From NCBI GenBank assembly GCA_021647685.1, contig JAKIUH010000191.1, forward strand, positions 1 through 8,112: a stretch of DNA of 8,112 nt, in the 5' to 3' direction. Positions within the stretch are counted from its first letter, which is position 1. Every line of letters starts with the position of its first letter. Shown in pieces: positions 1 through 5,919 of this stretch. Source of the DNA: Bacteroidales bacterium. Its GTDB lineage: Bacteria; Bacteroidota; Bacteroidia; Bacteroidales; NBLH01. The translations under genes were made by a program, and so were the position numbers. Under the pieces are notes generated by a model. It worked only from the letters and a program-made list of their open reading frames with translations, was not told the DNA's origin and made no database searches.

Positions 1-65
1 CTAAAAATTTAAGAGGAGAAGCATTGCGTGAAAAACTGGAAGAAATTTATAAGCAAGAAGGTTAA
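1..65 (+). CDS. C-terminal end of an unidentified protein (5' truncated by window edge)
   Basis: An open frame enters from the left edge (first complete codon at 3) and stops with TAA at 63-65. Only about 20 residues are visible, reading KNLRGEALREKLEEIYKQEG. This charged, helix-forming tail is typical of a soluble protein C-terminus. It is too short to assign a family, and I do not recognise it. The other two frames give no comparable ending, and the frame closes neatly before a non-coding AT-rich gap, which supports it as a real gene end. No clear hairpin terminator follows it. Confidence 0.6.
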   Translation, partial: KNLRGEALREKLEEIYKQEG

Positions 66-230
66 CTATTGTAAATCATCAAGCATAATTAGCAAAATAC
101 TCTATCTTATTTTGAACTATCATTAAATCTCAATTATAACTTTTTTTATATTTTTTTGAATTTTTTTATTCAATCGAATTCTTCTTAGTTCATTTCTTGC
201 TATATTCAAGGGTTAATATTTCGACTAAAT

Positions 231-1094
231 ATGCTTAAAAAGTTTTTGCAAAGTGGAAAATTCCTGATACTTATTAGCATACTAATAATCAGTTTTTTGG
301 TTATTTTTCTCAGTAAAAAAATTAACAAAACTAATCTCGTTATCGACTACGTCACTGTTGAGAAGGAATCAGATATTAAGCCACTTATCGATAGTCTGGT
401 AGTACCCATTCTATACAGCGATGTACAACTTCTAAGCCAGTTAAACACCGCAAATCGAAAAACCAGGTTTATAGATGTTATGCTTCCTACAATTCTAATT
501 TACCGTCACAAATTGGCAGCAAAAAAATTAAAAATTGATATCTTAATAGAAAATGCCCGACATGGTGTAGATTGGTCCCTTGACGATAGCTTATTTATAG
601 ACGATGCATTTAAACTATATAAAACTAAAAATTTTGCCGAATTGATTAAGAGAATGGAACCACCACCGATTAGTCTGGTTATCGCTCAATCCGCTCTGGA
701 AAGTGGTTGGGGTAGTTCAAGATTTTTTAAACAAGCCAATAATGTTTTTGGAATATGGTCTTTTAGCGTTGATGACGAAAGAATTATTGCCAACCAAAGC
801 AGGGAGGGGCAACAAATTTATCTGAAGAAATATAATAACTTGCTTGGCTCTGTGGAAGACTATCATGTTTTACTGGCTAAATCAAATACATACGATGATT
901 TTAGGGACTGTATTCATAGAGATAATAATGTATTCGAACTAATCTGGTACTTAAGGATGTATTCCGAAAGAAGAGATCAATATATTATTATGCTTAGAAA
1001 TGTGATTGTAGCTAATAACCTTGTGCAATATGAGGATTATGCTTTAGACCCAGAGTTTTATGATTATCCATTAGATGAAAATGCAATGTTCTAA
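231..1094 (+). CDS. Membrane-anchored Bax/FlgJ-type glucosaminidase (GH73-like peptidoglycan hydrolase)
   Basis: This 287-residue protein begins with a short basic stretch and one hydrophobic segment (residues 11-28), which suggests an uncleaved signal anchor with the rest in the periplasm. The glucosaminidase core runs from about residue 145 to 262. It contains SLVIAQSALESGWGSSRF (148-165), the family signature in which E157 is the expected catalytic acid, and NNVFGIWSF (170-178), matching the NN-FG-W block of E. coli Bax and FlgJ. A later YSERRDQYI block (243-251) matches the Bax-type C-terminal part. The family cleaves N-acetylglucosaminyl bonds in peptidoglycan. Residues 30-140 form the Bax-like N-terminal region, and a 20-residue acidic tail follows the core. 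The ATG at 231 puts the hydrophobic anchor right at the N-terminus and is preceded by an A/T-rich leader without a Shine-Dalgarno sequence. The gene is probably co-transcribed with the deacylase gene 14 bases downstream. Substrate details and cellular role are inferred from the family only. Confidence 0.87.
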   Translation: MLKKFLQSGKFLILISILIISFLVIFLSKKINKTNLVIDYVTVEKESDIKPLIDSLVVPILYSDVQLLSQLNTANRKTRFIDVMLPTILIYRHKLAAKKLKIDILIENARHGVDWSLDDSLFIDDAFKLYKTKNFAELIKRMEPPPISLVIAQSALESGWGSSRFFKQANNVFGIWSFSVDDERIIANQSREGQQIYLKKYNNLLGSVEDYHVLLAKSNTYDDFRDCIHRDNNVFELIWYLRMYSERRDQYIIMLRNVIVANNLVQYEDYALDPEFYDYPLDENAMF

Positions 1095-1108
1095 TTTGTA
1101 ATCTGCAT

Positions 1109-1528
1109 TTGGTATTTGAGCATTTCGGACTAAAAAAATATTGGAAAGATTTAGATGCTACCCACTGCAAAAATTTGTTTTTCAGAAATCATAAAGGCAA
1201 TAAACATTATCTGGTAGTTTTTGAGCACGAACAAAATCTATCGGTTAAAACATTAGAGCAAATGCTGAAACAAGGGAAATTAAGTTTTGCATCGGAATGG
1301 CGCATGGAAAAATATCTGGGCGTTAAACCCGGCTCTGTGTCGCCATTAGCTTTGGTAAACGACTCAGAAAATCATGTTAAAATATTTTTTGATAAAAATT
1401 TACAAAATGCCGAAAAAATTAGTTTCCACCCGGGTATCAATACGGCTTCATTAGTTATTAATTTTAAGGATTTTATCCGCTTTATGGATTTTACGGGTAA
1501 CGAATATGAGTTTTTAGACTTGTATTAA
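1109..1528 (+). CDS. prdX: PrdX/YbaK-type prolyl-tRNA editing deacylase, N-terminus apparently truncated
   Basis: The 139 residues match the free-standing YbaK/ProRS-INS editing domain that hydrolyses mischarged aminoacyl-tRNA(Pro) in the cytoplasm. Visible landmarks are DATHCKNLFFRNHKG (16-30) with K21 as the likely substrate-binding lysine, LSFASEWRMEKYLGVKPGSVSP (first block 58-70) containing the GXXXP loop as GSVSP (75-79), FHPGINTA (107-114), and the closing FTGNEYEFLDLY. Family members are usually about 160-170 residues, so roughly 25-30 residues are missing at the front, including the usual YEHPP-type strand and helix before YWK. The frame has no ATG until 1262 (M52, inside the domain). 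The start used here is a TTG at 1109; the frame is open back to a TGA at 1076-1078, with CTG and ATT as other non-ATG options. It follows the glucosaminidase gene by 14 bases. The rest of the domain looks intact and under selection, so this may be functional with an unusual start, or a recently truncated pseudogene. Family assignment is firm; start and function are not. Confidence 0.75.
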   Translation: MVFEHFGLKKYWKDLDATHCKNLFFRNHKGNKHYLVVFEHEQNLSVKTLEQMLKQGKLSFASEWRMEKYLGVKPGSVSPLALVNDSENHVKIFFDKNLQNAEKISFHPGINTASLVINFKDFIRFMDFTGNEYEFLDLY

Positions 1529-1647
1529 GCCCATAAGAACAAAAGCATTTAGTTACACACAAACAACATCAAATGATTTTTTTAAAAAATAATTAAGTTA
1601 AGTCAATAGCTTTTTAGTCTTAATCTTTTATCATATAGATTTTTTTA

Positions 1648-1655
1648 TATCTTTG
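1648..1655 (+). promoter_or_regulatory. Bacteroidota-type promoter -7 box for the ppiD-like gene
   Basis: TATCTTTG matches the phylum's TAnnTTTG -7 consensus exactly. It lies 42 bases upstream of the ATG at 1698, which predicts a transcript start near 1660 and a leader of about 35 nt. A -33 TTTG is not clear; only T-rich sequence (for example 1626-1630) lies at the right distance. The position in the 169-base gap after the deacylase gene suggests the foldase is transcribed independently of the genes upstream. Confidence 0.6.
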
Positions 1656-1697
1656 CAGCTTAAATTTTTAGCTATAATATTTTTAAGATAATAACAA

Positions 1698-3815
1698 ATG
1701 GCAACCTTAGAAAACATTAGAAAGAGAGGCCCCTTGGTGGCAATTATCATCGGATTTGCAATGTTAGCATTTATTTTGGGAGATTTTCTTAACTCAGGGA
1801 CAAACCTGATGTCGGGGGATCGTTTCAGAATTGCTCAGGTAGATGATGTATCCGTTGATTACCGAGACTATGAGCAAAGAGTTAAAAACGCCATCGAGCA
1901 ATTCAAACAACAATATCAAACAAGCAGCATTGACGACCGTCAGCGCGAAGAAATCAGGCGTCAGGTTTGGGAAGGAATGATTCAAGAAATCATTTTGCAA
2001 AAAGAGTTTGATGAGTTAGGTTTAGAAATAAGTGCCGATGAATTATTTGACATGGTACAAGGAAGAAATGTAGATCCTATGATTCAGCAAATACCGGCAT
2101 TTCGTAATCCTCAAACCGGAATGTTTGACCCTGCAATGGTGATTTATTTCCTAAAAAACATGGACAAAGACCCGAACAGCAAAGCAGCATGGTTAAATAT
2201 AGAAGAACAAATAAAACAAAAACGTTTAAGCAGCAAGTACATAAATCTGGTAATAAAGGGTTTATATATTACAAAAGCACAAGCCGAGGCTGCTTATAAA
2301 GAACGAAATTATATGGTTGACTTCAACTATCTTACAAAAAGATACAGCGAAGTATCAGACAGTAGCATAAGCATTTCAGACAATGATTTACAAGCTTACT
2401 ACAAAGAGCATAAAGACGATTTTAAACAAGAGGCTTCAAGAGATATTGCATACGTTACTTTTGATGTAATCCCTTCGGCTAATGATACAGCTTATACGCT
2501 AGATTGGGTAAAGAAAGCAAAACCTGAGTTTGAAGCAGAAGAAAACATTAAGCAATATGTAAACTTTAACTCAGACATACCATTTGATGAAAAACATTAT
2601 AAAAAAGGAGAAATTGCCAGTTTTGAGTTAGACAGTTTTATGTTCAGCAACGAAGTAGGAACTGTTTACGGACCCTATTTTGAAGATGGTGCCTTTAAAT
2701 TAGCACGCATTGTTGAGAAAAAAGACATGCCGGATTCAATTGGTGTAAAACACATTCTAATACAAATTAACGGACAAGACATTCCTGATATTGAACGTGC
2801 AAAAGCAATAGCAGATAGTTTAAAATCTGTAATTGAAAAAGGCGCAGATTTTGCTGAATTGGTTAAAAATTATTCAAGCGATAAAACAAGCCTTGAAAAA
2901 GCTGGTGATATAGGAATGTTTGCAGAAGGACAACGAGCTTTTGGTATTTTCCCGTATAACGAATTGCTTAATGAAAAATTAAACAAAGTAAAATCGGTTG
3001 AAACCCAATACGGAGTGCATCTTTTGGTTAAGACCAAGCAAACAGAGTTAGTACCTAAGGTTCAAGTTGCTATCTTAGTTCGGAATATAGTACCGAGTTC
3101 AGATACTTATCAAAGCGTTTATGCCGAAGCAAGTAAGTTTGCAGGAGAAAACCGTAGTCTAAAAGACTTCAATAAAGCGATTCAAGAAAACGGTTTATTG
3201 AAAAAAGTAGCACCCCGATTAACAGAAAACGAAACATTTATTGCCGGACTTACTTCTCCGCGTGAAGTGATTCGCTGGGCATTTAATGCAGAACTTGGAG
3301 ATGTATCGCAGGTTTATGAGTTTGGAAACAGATATGTAGTAGCCACTGTAACAGCCATCAGAGAAAAAGGAACAGCACCTTTTGATCAAGTAAAAGAAGA
3401 AATTCGCTTCTTTGTGGCTAAGGAGAAAAAAGCCGAATATCTTAAAAATGAATTGGCAAAACTGATGCCAACTGACTTGAATACTGCAGCAAGCAAATTA
3501 AATACTACTATCGGAGAGGCAAGAAACGTAAGTTTTAGTTCAAATCAAATCGAGGGCTTAGGTTTTGAACCGGTTTTAATTGCTGATGTTGTAAGCACCG
3601 AGAAAAATAAAGTAAGCGGACCGGTCAAAGGAAATAACGGCGTTTATTTATACGAAGTTACGGTTATTACTTCTGCCTTGAATTTGGATAAAGTAGATTT
3701 AAAACCGGAAATTAATAAATTACAAAGTGATTTACAGCAAAGAGCAATTTTTCAAGTTGTAAATGCACTTAAAGAAAGCACAGAAATTATTGATGAACGC
3801 TCAAAGTTTTATTAG
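1698..3815 (+). CDS. ppiD: PpiD/SurA-like membrane-anchored peptidyl-prolyl cis-trans isomerase (periplasmic foldase)
   Basis: This 705-residue protein has a basic N-terminus followed by one hydrophobic segment (residues 13-31), so it should sit in the inner membrane with the bulk in the periplasm. Residues about 40-250 are helix-rich and SurA_N-like, with pairs such as VSVDYRDYEQRV (51-62) and ISADELFDMV (111-120) typical of the chaperone region. A parvulin (rotamase) domain spans about 349-448. It includes GVKHILIQ (349-356), a DIERAKAIADSLKSVIEKG-type helix, DIGMF (404-408) and ETQYGVHLL (435-443); H352, M407, F408 and H441 occupy the expected active-site positions. Residues 453-560 look like a second, degenerate parvulin-like module (WAFNAELGDVSQV, then YVVATVTAIREKG), followed by a C-terminal helical region. 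PpiD-family proteins assist folding of newly secreted outer-membrane and periplasmic proteins. The ATG at 1698 is the only start that retains the complete anchor. The gene has its own promoter and terminator, so it is probably monocistronic. Confidence 0.88.
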   Translation: MATLENIRKRGPLVAIIIGFAMLAFILGDFLNSGTNLMSGDRFRIAQVDDVSVDYRDYEQRVKNAIEQFKQQYQTSSIDDRQREEIRRQVWEGMIQEIILQKEFDELGLEISADELFDMVQGRNVDPMIQQIPAFRNPQTGMFDPAMVIYFLKNMDKDPNSKAAWLNIEEQIKQKRLSSKYINLVIKGLYITKAQAEAAYKERNYMVDFNYLTKRYSEVSDSSISISDNDLQAYYKEHKDDFKQEASRDIAYVTFDVIPSANDTAYTLDWVKKAKPEFEAEENIKQYVNFNSDIPFDEKHYKKGEIASFELDSFMFSNEVGTVYGPYFEDGAFKLARIVEKKDMPDSIGVKHILIQINGQDIPDIERAKAIADSLKSVIEKGADFAELVKNYSSDKTSLEKAGDIGMFAEGQRAFGIFPYNELLNEKLNKVKSVETQYGVHLLVKTKQTELVPKVQVAILVRNIVPSSDTYQSVYAEASKFAGENRSLKDFNKAIQENGLLKKVAPRLTENETFIAGLTSPREVIRWAFNAELGDVSQVYEFGNRYVVATVTAIREKGTAPFDQVKEEIRFFVAKEKKAEYLKNELAKLMPTDLNTAASKLNTTIGEARNVSFSSNQIEGLGFEPVLIADVVSTEKNKVSGPVKGNNGVYLYEVTVITSALNLDKVDLKPEINKLQSDLQQRAIFQVVNALKESTEIIDERSKFY

Positions 3816-3836
3816 TAGATAAACATAGCACCTTTG

Positions 3837-3865
3837 AAAGCCGCTCATTTGGGCGGCTTTTTTTA
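3837..3865 (+). terminator. Rho-independent terminator after the ppiD-like gene
   Basis: AAAGCCGCTC (3837-3846) pairs with GGGCGGCTTT (3851-3860) across an ATTT loop, giving a 10-bp stem with one G-U pair, followed by an uninterrupted T run to 3864. It lies 21 bases past the stop codon of the foldase gene, the ideal place for an intrinsic terminator. It is also the most GC-rich element of the intergenic gap. Confidence 0.92.
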
Positions 3866-3952
3866 GTCTGTAATTTAACACACAGTTTCTAAAATTTTGC
3901 TATCCATCATCAAAAACTATGTATATTTTCAAAGATGTACTTATTTGAGAAT

Positions 3953-3972
3953 TAATAAATTAACATTTATTA
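3953..3972. repeat. AT-rich perfect inverted repeat upstream of the helicase promoter
   Basis: TAATAAAT (3953-3960) and ATTTATTA (3965-3972) form a perfect 8-bp inverted repeat around a TAAC spacer. It lies about 35 bases upstream of the -7 box at 4007. It could be a binding site for a dimeric regulator or for a nucleoid protein. In sequence this AT-rich, short palindromes also arise by chance, so the function is speculative. Confidence 0.3.
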
Positions 3973-4006
3973 GCACTGAAAATTAGTAAATTTGAAATAT
4001 AAACCA

Positions 4007-4014
4007 TACCTTTG
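4007..4014 (+). promoter_or_regulatory. Bacteroidota-type promoter -7 box for the DEAD-box helicase
   Basis: TACCTTTG is an exact match to TAnnTTTG. A TTAG at 3983-3986 sits 20 bases upstream and could act as a weak -33 element; the better TTTG at 3991-3994 is too close (12 bases). The predicted transcript start near 4020 leaves a leader of about 100 nt before the ATG at 4124. Confidence 0.6.
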
Positions 4015-4020
4015 CGCCCA

Positions 4021-4123
4021 CAAATCAAAATAAATCAATCCATTAAAACACCAATAACTAAAATACCAACCCATAAAATAACTGCTGACAAGATAATCAG
4101 CTCCAATAAATAGATTAAATAAA
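4021..4123 (+). promoter_or_regulatory. Long, G-depleted 5' leader of the helicase mRNA
   Basis: Between the predicted transcript start and the helicase ATG lie about 100 nt that are A- and C-rich and almost free of G. There is no G at all from 4017 to 4083, and only five in the leader before the start codon. Such RNA can form very little secondary structure, so it should stay single-stranded. The only small hairpin candidate is CTGC-type sequence near 4082-4102. I see no known riboswitch and no open reading frame with codon-like character. DEAD-box helicase genes of the CsdA type in other bacteria often have long regulatory leaders tied to cold or autoregulation; whether this one does is inference. 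Confidence 0.4.
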
Positions 4124-5839
4124 ATGATAACATTCAAAGAAACCGGATTAAATCCGGAAATTTTAAAAGCATTAGATGATTTAGGCTTTGTAAACCCCAC
4201 GCCCATACAAGAAAAAACAATTCCTTATTTAATTCAGGGTGAAAATGATTTAATTGCTTTGGCACAGACCGGAACAGGTAAAACGGCAGCCTTTGGTTTA
4301 CCTATACTGCAACAAATAAATCCTAAAGAGAATAAAATTCAGGCGCTAATTTTAAGTCCAACTCGTGAATTAGGTTTACAAATTGCCAACGATTTAAAAT
4401 CCTATTCAAAATATATGGATAAAATCTCGGTAGCAGCAGTTTATGGAGGTGCAAGTATTGACACACAAATAAAACAACTTAAAAAAGGAGTACAAATTGT
4501 AGCAGCTACTCCCGGACGAGCTCTTGATTTAATCAAAAGAAAAGTTTTAAAGCTTTCAAATGTAAAATTTCTAGTGCTTGACGAAGCGGATGAGATGCTA
4601 TCAATGGGTTTTAAAGACGATTTAGATGCCATTTTAGAACAAACACCCGACAATAAACAAACATTACTCTTCTCGGCAACCATGCCCAAAGAAATTTTGC
4701 GTATTGCTCAAAAATACATGAATAATCCGGAAGAAATTTCGGTAGGAAAAAAGAATACAGGTGCTGAAAATGTGCAACATATTTACTATATGGTTAGTGC
4801 ACGCGACAGGTATTTGGCACTAAAACGCATTGCAGATATAAATCCGAAGATTTACGGTATTGTTTTTTGCAGAACACGCCGTGAAACAAAAGAGGTTGCC
4901 GATAAATTAATGGCTGACGGATATAATGCAGATGCACTACACGGTGACTTATCACAATCACAACGCGATTATGTAATGGACCGATTTCGCAGAAAACATC
5001 TACAACTATTGGTGGCTACGGATGTTGCTGCTCGCGGACTTGATGTAAACGACCTCACACACATCATTAATTATAATCTACCCGATGAGTTAGAAGTTTA
5101 TATTCATCGTAGTGGTAGAACAGGAAGAGCAGGAAAAAAAGGAATTTCTATTTCAATAATCCATTCAAAAGAAAAATCTAAAATTAGAACATTAGAAAAA
5201 AAAGTAGGCAAATCTTTTGAGCATCAACTGGTTCCGGGAGGTAAAGAAATTTGCGAAAAACAATTGTTCAACCTCATCGATATAATGGAAAATATTGAAA
5301 TGGATGAGCAATTAATAGAACAATTCATGCCTGAAATATATAAAAAACTGGAATGGATGAGTCGTGAAGATTTGATTAAACGATTTGTTTCGGTTGAATT
5401 TAACCGGTTTTTAGCCTATTATAAAGATGCTCGTGATTTGAATGTTACGGCAAAGAGTAGTTCAAGAGAAGAAAGAAGCAAAGGAGGAAGAAGAAGAGGA
5501 AGAAACGATAATTTCCAAAGATTTTTTATTAGCCTGGGAACACGTGACAAGTTAAATGCAACTAAATTAATTGGTTTAATTAATGATAACACACGTAGCA
5601 AAGATATAGAAATCGGAAAAATTGATTTAATGAAAAGTTTTTCGTTTTTTGAAGTGGAAAACAGTCATGCAGATATTATTTTAAAATCATTTCAAAATGC
5701 GAAATATAATAACACACGTATTTCTGTTGAGCTAGCCCAATCAAAAGGCGAACATAGTGAAAAACACAGGGAACAAAAATTTGAAAAACGTAAAGATAAA
5801 AGCAGAGACGGTTTTAAACGAAAAAGAAAAAGAATATAA
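4124..5839 (+). CDS. deaD: DEAD-box ATP-dependent RNA helicase with DbpA-type C-terminal RNA-binding domain (CsdA/DeaD-like)
   Basis: This 571-residue cytoplasmic enzyme unwinds or remodels RNA using ATP. All helicase motifs are visible: Q motif GFVNPTPIQ (21-29), motif I AQTGTGKT (47-54), Ia PTREL (79-83), Ib TPGR (129-132), II DEAD (153-156), III SAT (184-186), IV IVFCRTR (246-252), V ATDVAARGLDV (298-308) and VI HRSGRTGRAG (328-337). An arginine- and glycine-rich linker (about 446-462) precedes a DbpA-like RNA-binding domain (about 465-540, starting RFFISLGTRDKLN). The protein ends in a strongly basic tail (541-571, ending KRKRKRI). This layout matches helicases for ribosome assembly, cold adaptation and mRNA turnover, such as E. 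coli CsdA/DeaD; DbpA-like naming is also possible. It has its own promoter, a long leader and its own terminator, so it is probably monocistronic. The precise RNA target cannot be read from sequence. Confidence 0.93.
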   Translation: MITFKETGLNPEILKALDDLGFVNPTPIQEKTIPYLIQGENDLIALAQTGTGKTAAFGLPILQQINPKENKIQALILSPTRELGLQIANDLKSYSKYMDKISVAAVYGGASIDTQIKQLKKGVQIVAATPGRALDLIKRKVLKLSNVKFLVLDEADEMLSMGFKDDLDAILEQTPDNKQTLLFSATMPKEILRIAQKYMNNPEEISVGKKNTGAENVQHIYYMVSARDRYLALKRIADINPKIYGIVFCRTRRETKEVADKLMADGYNADALHGDLSQSQRDYVMDRFRRKHLQLLVATDVAARGLDVNDLTHIINYNLPDELEVYIHRSGRTGRAGKKGISISIIHSKEKSKIRTLEKKVGKSFEHQLVPGGKEICEKQLFNLIDIMENIEMDEQLIEQFMPEIYKKLEWMSREDLIKRFVSVEFNRFLAYYKDARDLNVTAKSSSREERSKGGRRRGRNDNFQRFFISLGTRDKLNATKLIGLINDNTRSKDIEIGKIDLMKSFSFFEVENSHADIILKSFQNAKYNNTRISVELAQSKGEHSEKHREQKFEKRKDKSRDGFKRKRKRI

Positions 5840-5861
5840 AATATTGCTAAAAATGAAAATT

Positions 5862-5890
5862 AAAAAAGCCGATAAAATATCGGCTTTTTT
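5862..5890. terminator. Bidirectional intrinsic terminator between convergent genes
   Basis: AAAAAAGCCGATA (5862-5874) pairs perfectly with TATCGGCTTTTTT (5878-5890) across an AAA loop, giving a 13-bp stem. The A run on the left and T run on the right give a U tract to RNA made in either direction. It lies 22 bases past the helicase stop and 29 bases past the end of the convergent symporter gene, so it can serve both. Confidence 0.92.
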
Positions 5891-5919
5891 TATTACCTTA
5901 AATACACAAACTGCATTAA

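Noticed and set aside
141..173. T-rich tract with TTGAAT/ATTCAA repeat as a terminator or promoter
   Set aside because: The 6-bp stem is AT-only with a T loop, and no exact TAnnTTTG box is present nearby; it is compatible with ordinary AT-rich spacer.
1076..1096. Programmed -1 frameshift joining the glucosaminidase to the deacylase
   Set aside because: The two frames overlap over 16 bases, but no in-frame slippery heptamer or downstream stimulating hairpin is visible, and a fusion of a periplasmic enzyme to a cytoplasmic one makes no sense.
1592..1624. ATTAAG/CTTAAT inverted repeat in the gap before the ppiD-like gene
   Set aside because: Only 6 bp with a 21-base spacer and AT-rich; expected by chance in such sequence.
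1794..2000. Minus-strand open frame of 68 codons inside the ppiD-like gene
   Set aside because: It is fully antisense to a well-supported gene and has no family resemblance or start signal.
3970..4206. Minus-strand open frame of 78 codons over the helicase leader and gene start
   Set aside because: It begins inside the helicase gene and crosses its promoter and leader. It is open mainly because the leader has no G on the plus strand, and it has no recognisable domain.
4441..4689. Minus-strand open frame inside the helicase gene
   Set aside because: It is antisense to conserved helicase motifs II and III, so its sequence is dictated by the other strand.
5419..5601. Minus-strand open frame with leucine-rich stretch in the helicase gene
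   Set aside because: The leucine run is the complement of the arginine, glutamate and lysine codons of the linker; not a real membrane protein.
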